Assembly (NCBI GenBank): GCA_009363875.1
Contig: CM018681.1
Span: forward strand, 38,519,510 to 38,583,509
Source of the DNA: Mikania micrantha
Taxonomy: Eukaryota > Streptophyta > Magnoliopsida > Asterales > Asteraceae
DNA: 64,000 nucleotides
Direction: 5' to 3'
Shown here: positions 12,413-23,641 of the stretch, piece by piece
Layout: each line of letters starts with the position of its first letter
How positions within the stretch are numbered: the stretch's first letter is position 1
Position numbers and translations under genes: made by a program
Notes under the pieces: generated by a model
What the model saw: only the letters and a program-made list of their open reading frames with translations
Databases searched by the model: none
Told to the model about the DNA's origin: nothing

Positions 12413-13599
12413 TCTTTTTTTATTGAATTAACATCAGATTTTTTTATTTTTTTCTTTTGTGTTTTTGTTTTGCGGGGGAGAAAATTTTGAAAAAATACAA
12501 AAACATTAAAAATAAAAAATACAAAAACATGAAAAAATTAAAAATCTGAGAAATTGATTCGACCTAATGAGAAATGATAGCACATTATTTGCATTTGGAA
12601 ACATATCTGTATGTTTTATTAAAAATTTAATAAATTATTACAAGTATTAAGTATGATATGGAAGTAGGTTTATAACTTAGTTAGGATAAGTTTAAACAAA
12701 GTTTTGATTATACTTTATAAGAAATAGATGCTTAGAATGCAATACTTAGTTTTGTCATGAAAGAGTGGTAATTTTTTCTGACAATATGTTCTTGAACAAA
12801 AAGTCAAAGTACTAGTTTGATCATGTGTTTAATTTTTAGAAGAAATTCTGATTTTGTTTTTTCTTTTATTTTAGTTTAAAGCTGAAACATTCTTTGCGTA
12901 TATTTACGTATCGACCTGATTGTTATAGCTTTAAACAATTCAAATTTGTTTTCTTGGTTCTGATTAAGATTTGGACAATCTCTGCGTATATGAAAATATC
13001 GAACAGATTGTTAAAAGCTTAATGTTAAATTATTGTTTCGTTCATTTTCTGGATCATTTGAGCATACGTAAGTATCAACCTTGATTCCAAGATTTTGAAC
13101 AATTTCAAATTGTTTTCTATTTTGTTATTTTCAAAAGGAAATTCTGCTTTATTTTTGCATGATCAGATAGTTGAAATTGAAATCATAAGTTTTAAGAACA
13201 TTTTTGTTTGATTAGTTATTCACAAATCGGGGATGTGTTCAAGTAAATGGATTATTATAAAGTGTTCTCATAATCTTGTTTTAAACTGATTTCTTGACTA
13301 AGTGATAAATTTAAAAGGATAAGTATACTGACAATCATCTTAGACTTGTAATTTGCAGATAATATTTAAAATAATACAAACAGATGTGTTGAAAATTGTA
13401 AAATAATATGATCGCATGTCAAGATCTTTCTCAAACAAAAAGATTTTATTTTTTTAGGATAGTTCTTTTGTTAAATTTGTAGTTTAATTGTTCTAAAATT
13501 TTTGAAAAATTACAAAAAGATTTTAATTTTTCATCTGATGTTAAATCAAAATTTTACATGTTTGTTTTTTTTAAATTTAAAGAAAAATTCAAAATTTTT

Positions 13600-13870
13600 C
13601 AAAAGGTTCCTCTGAGTTTGAGAAGGTTTGCTGAGATTGTTCGTTGGGTAAGGTTCGCTGGTTAGGTTCGCTGGCTAGGTTTGTTAGCTAGGTTCGCTGA
13701 CTAGGTTCGCTTACTAGGTTCGTCTGAGATGGTTCGGTGAAATGGTTCATTTGAATGGTTCGCTGCAAAAGGTTCATAGCAAAGGTTCGTGAAAGGCTCG
13801 TCTGAAAAGGTTCGTGACATATATATAGTGGGTTCGCCAGAAGGGTTCGTCACTCTCATCTTTTTCACGA
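13600..13870 (+). repeat. GGTTCG word tract downstream of copia pol (first)
   Basis: AGGTTCGCTGGTTAGGTTCG and similar words recur about every 15-20 bases. The apparent ORF on the opposite strand (13701-13907) is only a translation of these words. Confidence 0.8.
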
Positions 13871-14184
13871 TTAGCGAACCTGCAAGAAGAGATTTTTCGA
13901 TTTCCATTCTAGAGCATCCCAGAACTTTTTATTGATTTCATTAGATTCAGAATCATCTTGTGATCATTTCTAGGTAGAAATTACTGAATTTGAACGGTTA
14001 ATTTGAGAGATTTGAGTGTTTTTAAGAATTTTAGATCGAACTTGTAAATTGGATTAAAACTGGTTAAAATCTAAAAATTTGAACAAACCATCTTCATTAA
14101 TGTTGTTCATCGGCATGTTTCGAACCTGGGTATATGATTTTTATCATCAAATTCAAAGTTTTAAAAATTTGATTTGATAAGTGG

Positions 14185-14455
14185 AAAAGGTTCGCTGATG
14201 AACATGTTTGTTGGATGAACTGATAGGTTCGCCGAACCTTGAGGGTTCGTCTGAATCTGATAGGTTCGTGGCGAACCTATGTATTTCAAAAGAACCGAAC
14301 CTTTTGGTCAAGGTTCGTTTGACTAAAAGGGTTCGTTTGTTTGAAAGGTTCGTTCATCAAAGTGTTCGTTCAAAAGGTTTGTCTGATTATCAGGTTCGTC
14401 TGAATTAGGTTCGCCTAGCATTAGGTTTGTCTAACGGGATAGGTTCGCTGGTCTA
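14185..14455 (+). repeat. GGTTCG word tract downstream of copia pol (second)
   Basis: About a dozen GGTTCG or CGAACC words, ending in TAGGTTCGCTGGTCTACT, which nearly repeats the end of the LTR tract at 5085-5102. The ORF at 14208-14408 is an artefact of the repeats. Confidence 0.8.
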
Positions 14456-14544
14456 CTTAGAAATTTTTTTAATTTTTTTTTAATTTTTGTTAATTTTTGA
14501 TTAATTTTGTTTCTAATTGTTTTTTTTTATTTCTAATTGTAGAA

Positions 14545-14987
14545 ATGGCGAACTTAACATTTGGAGACAAACACAATGTTTGTGCGCGTACCTAGATCCG
14601 ACAACACGGAATGGTCAAGATTTCCGGCCTATGATAGAGTTTCTCAGGAGATCGAGGATTTATTATGCGATTTCCAACTCAGTCCAGATTTATCGTTCTC
14701 ATATTCAGAGTTTCTGGGAATCTGCTCGTGTTATTTCAGTTGATGAGGATTATGTCATATATGCGAATGTGCTTGGACAAGCAATTCGTATATCCGAGGC
14801 TGATATTAGGAGGGTGTTGCAGTTTAGGGGAGAACCAAATGGTGTGACTCTCATTCCTGAGAGGTGCATCAAAGGTTGTTTTCTTCGTATTTGTTACTTT
14901 GGAGCTTATAACTCCATATCAGTGAAGAAGGGAAAGCTACCTCTACAATACAAGTTTTTGGCTCATGTTCTACAATACAAGTTTTTG
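14545..14987 (+). pseudogene. Third copia ORF (env-like position), frameshifted and truncated
   Basis: An ATG at 14545 follows a splice-acceptor-like TTCTAATTGTAG. That frame stops at 14593, but a coherent protein continues one frame over from about 14580 to 14960 (IYRSHIQSFWESARV, ISEADIRRVLQF). I recognise this as like a protein encoded downstream of pol in SIRE/Maximus-like copia elements of Asteraceae; its function is unknown to me. No transmembrane segment is visible in the surviving part, so calling it an envelope would be unjustified. Near the end a 20-base segment is repeated 27 bases apart (14944 and 14971), and the frame then runs into the element C LTR at about 14988. Confidence 0.6.
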
Positions 14988-15623
14988 GCTTTTAAATTTG
15001 TTTTATAAGCCAACTGCAGGATTTGGTTACGAATGATTTTATCAATGTTACTGACAAATTTTCTAACCCCAAACGTAGTTTGGGACTTGATTATATGTTG
15101 GTTCTCTAGCAAACAGTATGATGACTGTTTGTACATGTTTACATACTTGATGTTAGTTTGGGTTGCAACCATCCATGTATTTTCAATCCTTGTTTTATTC
15201 ATATGCCTTACAATGCAAGTTCATATTTACAACTCTTAAACCTATTGTTCTCACCAACTACTTTTGTAGTTGACAATTATTTTTCACGTGTTTCAGGTAA
15301 TCAGGTTTAAGACATTCTAAAGGACAACTAAGGAGACCGTTTAAGATAGAAGAAGATGAAGAAACAAGCTAGGATGGATTAGAAACACATTAAATCCTAA
15401 TTGTTTAATTGTCTTGTTTGATGTCTTATTTTGTAAATTATATTTTGGGTCTGTAGTTGTTATTCTTTTGATAGATAGATAGAATGTCTGTAACTAAACA
15501 ATGGTCTAAACATTTTGAAACCTAGTAATGCATTGTGGTTGTTCTTACTCAATACTTGTGCATGATTCAACTCTCGATCGTCACCGCGCCGTGGATTCCG
15601 CACGCGGCGCAGGGGGTGTGACA
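14988..15623 (+). repeat. C 5' LTR remnant (last 636 bases)
   Basis: It matches 33998-34633 of the C 3' LTR with roughly 18 substitutions. It ends GGGGGTGTGACA, directly before the primer site. It holds an acceptor-like GTGTTTCAG at about 15295 and a GC-rich inverted repeat, GCGCCG (15586-15591) with CGGCGC (15605-15610), close to its end. The first 3 kb of the LTR are missing. Confidence 0.85.
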
Positions 15624-15626
15624 GGT

Positions 15627-15638
15627 TGGTATCAGAGC
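15627..15638 (+). other. Primer binding site of C
   Basis: TGGTATCAGAGC, tRNA-iMet type, three bases after the LTR end. Confidence 0.9.
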
Positions 15639-15885
15639 CAAGGTTGTAGAGAACTAGGAAAAACCCAATACTTAATGACCTAGACTATAACCTAAGCTAC
15701 CCCATAGGACTAAGTGCTATAGGCTTGAGGATACTTAGGATCTAAGTAAACTTAAGTTAGCATTAAGTCTACATCAAGCTTGAAAGATCTTAGGGATACA
15801 CTTCTAAGATTAAGTATCGAGTCAAGAAATTTGAATCGGGATTCTATAATTTTAGAAACCGAATTAAATTTATCAATACATATTC

Positions 15886-16155
15886 ATTAAAGGATTTCAG
15901 AGGCAAGGATCTGTATTCTTAGTATCCTTGATCTGAAATTCTCAATCAGAGTTCATTAAAGGATTTCAGAGGCAAGGATCTGTATTCTTAGTATCCTTGA
16001 TCTGAAATTCGCAATCAGAGTTCATTAGAGGATATCAGAGGCAAGGATCTGTATTCTTAGTATCCTTGATCTGAAATTCTCAATCAGAGTTCATTACAGA
16101 ATTTTAGAGGCAAAGATCTGTATTCTTAGTATCTTTGATCTGAAATTCTAATCAA
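15886..16155 (+). repeat. Four tandem hairpin units (68-69 bp) in the C leader
   Basis: Units begin near 15899, 15967, 16036 and 16105. Each folds as an outer stem (ATTTCAGA with TCTGAAAT) and an inner stem (CAAGGAT with ATCCTTG) around a 13-base loop CTGTATTCTTAGT. In unit 4 the inner stem is CAAAGAT with ATCTTTG, a compensated change, and the outer stem has a G-U pair. Position after the primer site would suit a packaging or dimerisation signal. Confidence 0.75.
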
Positions 16156-16462
16156 GATATTATTATCATGAATTCATTTTATTAGGACTTCATAACTTAG
16201 AATCTGTGTAACAGTATTCTTTAGTTGAAGTTCACACAAGGAGATCATTATACTCAGTACTGTAAGTATTGAGAACCTAGGTTAATTAACCTAGGACACA
16301 TACATTAAAACCTAAGGTCCTGATTTATAGTAAATCAAGAATCTTGGTTTTGACAATCATAATCATATTCATAGTTCAAGAAACAATCATGAATCAATCA
16401 CAATCAATCAAGAGTTGGGATCCTAGCTTCAAATACAGATGGCGACCAAGCTCTGGCATACT

Positions 16463-16467
16463 GGAGT
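16463..16467 (+). other. Left target-site duplication of F (GGAGT)
   Basis: GGAGT directly precedes the F terminus and is repeated at 25761-25765. Confidence 0.9.
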
Positions 16468-18593
16468 TGTGACACCCATGTCACTTTATGTCCCATCCAG
16501 ACATTTTAAAACATTATTTAATCAACTACATTTAGGTCCCAGCAAAAACTGTCGTGTTTTACACATCTATAAACATACTATTTACTAGCACCTGTTAAAA
16601 CAAGGTTTACGTATTTTACAAATTCCACAAAACATTTATTACACAAAAGTTCACACAAGTTTGGTTATTAAGTTTAAAACCATCATACGAGCCTTCATGT
16701 TCGATTCCGATCACCATCACCGCTCACCCGACTCTTTAGTGCCTGTAAACATCACATTTAAATTCACCATTAGTTCATTAGAACTAAGTAAGATTACCCC
16801 GCTATTTCCTCAAGTGTATTACATAACATCATATGGATACACTAATGATGTTTCAAATATAATTTGATAACATTATTCAATCGTATACAACACGATTTAC
16901 TAACGGGTCGTTTCCACCCAACATCCTGTAATTCTCTCATTCATGCGTAATCATTTTAATTTAACAAAACACATATGCGCACACAAAACTCCAGTTGTGC
17001 TTCATATTTTCCAAAAGTCAAACTTAAACAATTTGACTATTGAAATTAGATGTCTACATTCTTGTAAATCATCTTTTGTTCACACACCTTGTGAATCTAT
17101 TACATTAGATTTGCAAGTCTTATGTTCACACATCTTGTGAATCAAAGCATGCATATTACCAATTTAATGTCTACACTCTTGTAGATCATAACCTCCAAAT
17201 TATGATGGTTGTTTACACTCTTGTAAATCAACTCAATCTTTATTACTAGTTGAATGTTCACACACTTTGTAAATCATTAACTACAATAACCGCACTATCC
17301 ATATCCATTTATATCAAATTCAATAAAAACAATAAATCACATATATGCTAAATGCACAAATACTTGTAGTGTGGACTCACCCAATCCTACAACTACAAGT
17401 TCAATCAAACAGGTAACTTACCTCTATCTGTAAAGGATCCTGCTTGATTATCGTCTCGATTAAAATCTTGTTTTCCTGTTAAACTCTATACGGTCAATAT
17501 ATGTTTATATCCATTCAACCTTTTGTTTGAAATGTTTATATAAATATTTGCTTGAATATATATATATATATATGTATGTATACACGCACATATATGTGTA
17601 TATATATTTTTCACATACTATACACATCCGACCCGTTCGAATTTGTTTAACATATTTATCATATTTTGTATGATTACTCATACTGATCACCTTTCACCCA
17701 ACCTTCAGGTTTCAATCTTTCTAGGATAATTTGAATTTTAACTTTATATTAATTTGATCAAATTACCCATTTGACCCATTTAGGTTAAACTCATATTAAT
17801 CTCATCATATGAGTTTTTGACAACTACAACATCTCAATCTCATCTTTATACATATTTTCAGATTTAGACAACAATAACCTCAAATAAGTCATCTTTCTCA
17901 TCTCACTCTTGTGAACTCTAACTTGGGTTCTTTGCAAAATCATGATCCATACCCCAAGGAATGTTTAAAACATTCCATAACAACTATACATGAATTTAGG
18001 ATCTCATAACCACTCAAAAGTCAACCCAATTTCACGTTTCTAGGACCCTAGTTCATAATCCCCATCAAAACATTCTATAGTGATGTAAAGATGAGAAACA
18101 TGATTACCTCGTGTGTTTCCCGATCTGGAATCGTGATTGAAACTCAAAATGATCGAGTCTTGTGAATTTCTACTTTGTTCACCTTGCCTGCCTTCAACCT
18201 CCTTTCTTTCTTTTTTTATTTCCTTCTGCGTAATCTCCTTCTTTCTATTCTTATTTATTTATTTATTTTTTATGTTGTTTCTAGACATCCAATGTCCACC
18301 ACACATTTCTAATATAAATCTACCAATTATTTGTTTATTATTATTTTTTTCCATAGGCTACGTAAGTACACCATTTGTTATGATAATAATAATTATTATT
18401 ATATTATTTTTTTTTGTTTTGGTTGATCTAACATCCACGCCACACACATATATATATATATATTGATTTTATTATTATTAATATTATTATTATTTGTTGA
18501 TTTAGGAAGCCACCATTCCCAATTTTTTTATTTTTTAATTTAATTAATTTTTTTTATTAATATTCTACCACACAATTATATTAGGATGTTACA
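16468..18593 (-). repeat. F 3' LTR
   Basis: It is the copy adjoining the polypurine tract. It carries six short palindromes (17052-17275), an AT dinucleotide run near 17555 and T-rich stretches at 18200-18590. It is nearly identical to 23642-25760; most differences are in the AT and T runs. Confidence 0.9.
17052..17275 (-). repeat. Six ACA-centre-TGT palindromes in the F 3' LTR
   Basis: Six 19-20-base units at 17052, 17078, 17124, 17169, 17211 and 17256 share a centre near ACACTCTTGT and a final ATC, while the arms differ and match each other: TTCACA/TGTGAA, CTACA/TGTAG, TTTACA/TGTAAA. Two copies have one mismatched arm position. Confidence 0.7.
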
Positions 18594-18599
18594 AATATA

Positions 18600-18607
18600 C
18601 CCTCCTT
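18600..18607 (-). other. F polypurine tract
   Basis: AAGGAGGG on the minus strand, a few bases before the 3' LTR. It would prime plus-strand DNA synthesis. Confidence 0.75.
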
Positions 18608-18613
18608 ATTTAG

Positions 18614-18631
18614 GGTTTCGTCCTCGAAACC
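18614..18631 (-). other. Stem-loop before the F polypurine tract
   Basis: On the minus strand GGTTTCG and CGAAACC pair around AGGA. C and E have AATTTCG/CGAAATT at the same place. Confidence 0.65.
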
Positions 18632-18637
18632 GCTACA

Positions 18638-21211
18638 TTAAGCAAAAAGGTAAGGGTAAAATTTCTTCATCTCATCCGCCGATTCCCAAGTATATTCTGA
18701 CCCTTTCCTATGCTTCCATTTCACTTTTACTTGATCTATGGTTTTGTTACGAAGTAACTTCACTTTATGATCAAGAATTTCAACCGGCTTTTCTACATAA
18801 TTAAGCTTGTCATCCACCTCAATGTCTTCTAATGGAACATATGTGGATTCATCAGCTAAACACTTTCGTAAATATGAAACATGAAAAGTGTTATGAATTA
18901 GCTTCAGCTCTTCTGGTAGCTCTAAACGATAAGCAACGTTTCCCACACGAGCTATAATTTTAAACGGTCCAATAAATCGTGGACTTAACTTTCCTCGTTT
19001 ACGAAAACGAATCACACCCTTCCAAGGGGAAACCTTTAATAACACAAAGTCTCCTACTTGAAACTCAATCGGTCGTTTCCGTTTATCTGCATACGACTTT
19101 TGACGGTCTTGTGCCGCCTTTAAGTGAGCTCGTATCTGATCAATTTGTTGGTTTGTAACTTTAAGTATCTCTTTATTTTCGAGCTCTCGCGGGCCAACTT
19201 CTCCCCAACAAACGGGAGTACGACACCGCCTCCCATATAACATTTCATATGGAGGCATTCCTAACCCAGAATGATAACTGTTGTTATAAGAAAATTCCGC
19301 CACAGGTAGATAGTCATCCCAACTACCTCCAAAATCAATAATACACGCTCGTAACATATCCTCCAGTGTCTGAATGGTTCGTTCACTCTGACCATCAGTC
19401 TGAGGATGATACGCCGTGCTCAACAACAGTTTCGTGCCTAATTCCTCTTGAAAATTCTTCCAGAAGTGAGAAGTGAATCGTGTGTCTCGATCGGACACAA
19501 TCGTCACTGGTATCCCATGACGCGACACTATTTCTTTTACATACACTTCCGCCATTTTCTCAGAAGAATACGATTCACGAATAGGAATAAAATGAGCACT
19601 TTTAGTCAACCGATCCACAATAACCCAAATCGTATCATACCCTTTTCGGGTTTTCGGGAGTTTAGTAATTAGGTCCATTGTGATGTGTTCCCATTTCCAC
19701 ATAGGAATCTCCAAAGGCTGTAATTTGCCATAAGGCTTTTGATGTTCAGCCTTAACTTGTAAACAAGTTAAACATTTTTCAACATATTTAACAATATCTC
19801 GTTTCATACCTGGCCACCAGTAATTTACACGAAGGTCTCGATACATTTTAGTGGCTCCCGGATGAATTGAATATTTTGATTTATGAGCCTCTTCCATCAA
19901 ATCAGTTTTCAAAGAACAAGTGGGAGGTATCCACACCCTACCCCATCTTCTCTTTAACCCGCGACTATCTTTATCTAGATTATGAGCTTGCCCCTTTATT
20001 CGGTCTCTTTTCCAATTTTCTTCTTTTAAAGCTTCAATTTGAGCTTCTTTAATTTGATCCACCAAATCAGAGGAAATCACAATCTTCATTGCTGTAACCC
20101 GAATGGGTTCATGTTCTTCTTTCCTACTCAAGGCATCCGCCACCACATTGGCTTTTCCCGGATGATAAAGGATTTCACAATCATAATCCTTGAGTAGTTC
20201 AATCCAACGTCTTTGCCTCATATTTAATTCCTTCTGTGTGAAGAAATATTTCAGGCTCTTGTGATCAGTGTAAATTGTGCATTTCACACCATACAAGTAA
20301 TGCCTCCAAATTTTTAAGGCAAATACCACCGCTGCTAATTCTAGATCATGAGTAGGATAGTTTACCTCATGAACTTTCAGTTGCCTCGACGCATAGGCAA
20401 CCACTTTACCCCTTTGCATAAGGACACAACCAAGCCCAAGATAAGATGCATCAGAGTACACCACGAAATCATCAGGACCATCTGGTAGAGTTAATACCGG
20501 TGCCTGAGTTAACTTGAACCTAAGTTCATTAAAAGCTTTTTCTTGATCATCACCCCAAACAAATTTCACATCTTTTCTTGTTAATTTAGTCAAAGGAGAT
20601 GCAATTCATGCAAAATCCTGTATAAACCGCCGATAGTAACCTGCTAGACCAAGAAAACTTCTAATTTCAGTTGGAGTTTTAGGAGAACTCCACTTCATCA
20701 CCGCTTGAACTTTCGAAGGATCAACAAGTATGCCATCAGCACCTACCACATGTCCCAAAAACTGGACTTCACGCAACCAAAATGCGCATTTAGAAAATTT
20801 GGCATATAGTTTCTCCTTACGTAAAGTTTCAAGGACTTCACGCAAATGACAAGCATGATCACCTTCATTTTTAGAATAAATAAGAATGTCATCGATAAAA
20901 ACAATGACAGATCGATCCAACATTGGGCGACACACCCGGTTCATCAAATCCATGAATGCAGCCGGTGCATTTGTCAACCCAAATGACATCACAAGAAATT
21001 CATAATGACCGTAACGAGTACGGAAAGCGGTCTTGGGAATATCTTCCTCTTTAACCTTGAGTTGATGATAGCCCGAGCGAAGATCGATTTTAGAAAACCA
21101 CGACGCTCCTTGCAACTGATCAAAAAGATCATCAATTCTAGGTAGAGGATATCGATTTTTCACAGTCACGTTGTTCAACTCTCTATAGTCGATACACATT
21201 CTAAGGCTTCC
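18638..21211 (-). pseudogene. F pol, C-terminal part: RT, RNase H, integrase, chromodomain
   Basis: On the minus strand the frame runs from the RT core (MCIDYRELNNVTVKNRYPLP, VIVFIDDILIYS) through RNase H (FVVYSDASYLGLGCVL, YTDHKSL) and integrase (zinc site HPGATKMYRDL...CLTC; MDLITKLPKT, VSDRDTRF, DGQSERTIQ, so the acidic triad is present) to a C-terminal chromodomain (VKVKWKHRKGSEYTWE, EMKKFYPYLF). Damage in this half is one TGA at 20606-20608 at the RT/RNase H junction; the frameshift at its entry is at 21215-21222. Family knowledge: the chromodomain steers integration to chromatin marks. The copy is close to intact, consistent with its young LTRs. Confidence 0.9.
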
Positions 21212-23090
21212 GTCTTTTTTTTAACAAAAAGTATTGGTGCACCCCACGGGGAGACACTCGGACGGATGAAGCCTTTATCTAAAAGATCTTGCAACTGTGT
21301 CATTAATTCTTTCATTTCAGATGGTGCCAAACGATATGGAGCTTTAGCCATGGGCTTAGCCCCAGGAATAAGATCAATCTTAAATTCAACATCCCTATCC
21401 AAAGGAACTCCCGGTAAATCATCCGGAAAAACATTAGGGAAATCCCTAACCACCGGAACATCATTAAGTTCCTTTATCTCCTTTTGTGCATCAAGAACAT
21501 AAGCTAAGAATAACTGACCCCCATGGTTCATGTAATTCATAGCTTTAGCTAGAGAGCACAATATGGTTCCACCCCGTTTCTCTCCTTGAATGCATACTTC
21601 ATAACCATCCGGAGATATTAACTGAATAACCTTGCGGTTACATACAATATTGGCTCCATATTTAGACAACCAATCCATTCCAATCACAACATCAAACTCT
21701 CCCAAGATTATTGGAATTAAATCAACTTCATAATCCTCACCGTCTATGGTGAGTTTACATTTATGATAGATGTCATACACTAAGAAACTCTTAGAGTCAG
21801 CTATTTCTACCTCTAATGGATAAGGTAGTTTAGCTAATACAAACGAATGATGATCCACAAACTTCACAGATATAAAAGAGCGACTAGCTCCAGAATCAAA
21901 CAATACATAAGCAGGTAAGGAGTTAACATGAAAAGTACCTGTCACCACGTCTGAAGTGACTTTGGCCTCCTCTGCAGTAATCTTGAAAGCTCTACCCTTT
22001 GGTGGGGGTATTTCCACCTTCTTGCCACTACCTTGGGCCTTAAAAGGCCCACCACTAGTACCTCCTTGACCTGTCCCCTTTAACTCTGGACACTCACTTC
22101 TTCGGTGCCCCGGTTTGTAACAATTGTAGCACAGATTGAGTGCACTAGCACATTGAGAGGCAAGATGCCCCGACTTGCCACGTTTATAACACACTACTGA
22201 TTTGAAATAACATTCCCCAGCATGTTTCTTTCGACAAGTTAAACAATGTCTAGCTTCTTTCAAAGAACTAGACTTTTTGAGTGGAATAACAAATTTCCCC
22301 TTTTTAGAGGAACCCACCTCCCTTTCCACCTTTCGTTTTTCCCCACGATCTTCTTGTCTTTTTAACTCCAAATCCCGTTCACGAGCACAATCAATCAATT
22401 CAGACAATGTTTCAAACTTGGATGGTATGAGGAACTCCCGGTACTTAGCATTCAACATATTATGGTACCTGTTAATCCACATGCGTTCAGTTCTAAGAAG
22501 ATCAGGACAGAATTTAGCTTTATCAAAGAACACTGCAGTTATAGTGTCTATATCTTCCTCCTTGTGCCTCATATGTAAAAATTCCTCAGTAATTCTATCA
22601 ATGGCAGCCTGAGGACAGAATATTTTAAGGAACAATTCCTTAAATGCACCCCAAGTCAAATCCTTTATACCATCCCGACCCTTCTCTTTTCGGAGAAGTT
22701 CCACCAATCTTTTGCTCGCTCTTTCAATTGGTTTCCAGCAAACATTACCTCGTCAGATAGATCACAATGACACGTTTCAAACGTGCTTTCCATATCAGCT
22801 ATCCACCTTTGACTCAGCAGTGGATCCACCTCACCTTTAAATTCAGTTGGCTTACAAGCCACAAACTCTTTGTAAGTAACCTTTTTAAAAGGTTTTTCCC
22901 CACCTATTTCATCTTTAAGAGTTGCAAACTCTTCATGTATAAAATCTTTCAACGAAGCTTGTAATCCATCTAAACGAGTTGGTAAGGTAGCTTCAAATGC
23001 TTTAGCCACCTCCTCCCTCACCATTACTTGCAATTCAGTAAGATGTTCTTCCTCATGCCCTAACCCCTCAGGGTTATGTTCATCAGCCAT
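21175..23090 (-). pseudogene. F gag, protease and RT N-terminus
   Basis: Gag starts at 23090 on the minus strand (MADEHNPEG), a better start than the upstream in-frame ATG because it opens the conserved region. It contains a gag domain (LKERAKDWW; LTWGAFKELFLKIFCP), cysteine-rich knuckles (CYKRGKSGHLASQC, with the second Cys replaced by Arg; CYNCYKPGHRRSEC) and a protease with VLFDSGASRSFIS, catalytic D-S-G intact. A frameshift near 22700 splits the gag domain. A second lies in a homopolymer at 21215-21222: eight A residues on the coding strand where the frame needs nine, just after FVKKK. That one could be a replication slip or a sequencing error. Confidence 0.88.
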
Positions 23091-23625
23091 TTTATGACTG
23101 AAATAATTTAAACACGTCATTAGTTTTACATATATACTAACATATATGCAAACCACATACACATCCTTAACGGATTTATACACTACATATTTATGTGTCT
23201 TTATGGAATATTCACACTTTTGTGAATTACCCAATTATTTAACTAATAATGACACAATTGTGATTTTAACCAATCACATACATCCAGTTTTAACACCTTA
23301 CCAAATCTTCCATATACTAATATGAAATAATGTTCCCAAAGATACGTTCATATCGTGTATATGTTACTAAGCTGGCCAGGCATAGCAAGATATGCACCAT
23401 ATATCCGTGTCCTTAAGTTCACTGTTTCACACAAGTTATCAAAATTAGTTTATAACAACACAATTTCCCATATCGCATAACACTATGCAACAATTAACAG
23501 ATACATGATACCTGGTGAGTTCGGCTTTGTGATCGGATTTCGGATCGAACGTCTCTTCCCATCTATCAAGAGTTCAATGGTTTGAGTTTAAGTGTTCATG
23601 ATGCACTCAAATCCCTCAAACCGTT
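23091..23625 (-). other. F leader
   Basis: About 530 bases between primer site and gag start, AT-rich and non-coding. It holds one more palindrome of the F LTR type at 23209-23226 (ATTCACA with TGTGAAT). Confidence 0.7.
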
Positions 23626-23639
23626 GGCTCTGATACCAA
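23626..23639 (-). other. Primer binding site of F
   Basis: TTGGTATCAGAGCC on the minus strand, two bases from the LTR, tRNA-iMet type. Confidence 0.9.
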
Positions 23640-23641
23640 CT

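Larger units (their letters stand above)
12413..14544 (+). other. Non-coding region between copia pol and third ORF
   Basis: AT-rich with no coding frame. At about 12890-13105 a loose unit recurs three times about 87 bases apart (GCGTATATTTACGTATCGA, then GCGTATATGAAAATATCGA, then GCATACGTAAGTATCAA). A purine run GCGGGGGAGAAAA near 12472 resembles a polypurine tract but no LTR follows it. Two GGTTCG tracts lie near the end. The last bases before 14545, TTCTAATTGTAG, look like a 3' splice site. Confidence 0.6.
4857..14987 (+). mobile_element. Ty1/copia retrotransposon A, SIRE/Maximus-like, 3' truncated
   Basis: The element has a 5' LTR (4857-5343, TGTT...AACA), a primer binding site matching the tRNA-iMet 3' end, a long leader, gag with three zinc knuckles, then protease, integrase, reverse transcriptase and RNase H in copia order, followed by 2.1 kb of non-coding DNA and a third ORF. 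The order and the downstream ORF suggest the SIRE/Maximus lineage. It is inserted in a D-family LTR after GTTTT (4852-4856). No 3' LTR is found: similarity passes at about 14987 directly into the LTR remnant of element C. Gag, pol and the third ORF all carry stops and frameshifts, so the copy is dead. Confidence 0.85.
15639..16467 (+). other. C leader, part 1
   Basis: Non-coding leader between the primer site and the F insertion. Its main content is the four-hairpin tandem array at 15886-16155; the rest is AT-rich and I see nothing else in it. The last bases before F, CTGGCATACTGGAGT, form the left half of module M2. Confidence 0.7.

Noticed and set aside
12465..12490. Polypurine tract and 3' LTR of the copia element after pol
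   Set aside because: GCGGGGGAGAAAA looks like a tract, but the following sequence does not start with TG or resemble the LTR at 4857-5343.
14545..14987. Calling the third ORF an envelope gene
   Set aside because: No signal peptide, transmembrane segment or glycoprotein feature is seen; only its position is env-like.
17555..17612. AT dinucleotide run in the F LTR as an origin or regulatory element
   Set aside because: It is a simple microsatellite that differs in length between the two LTRs.
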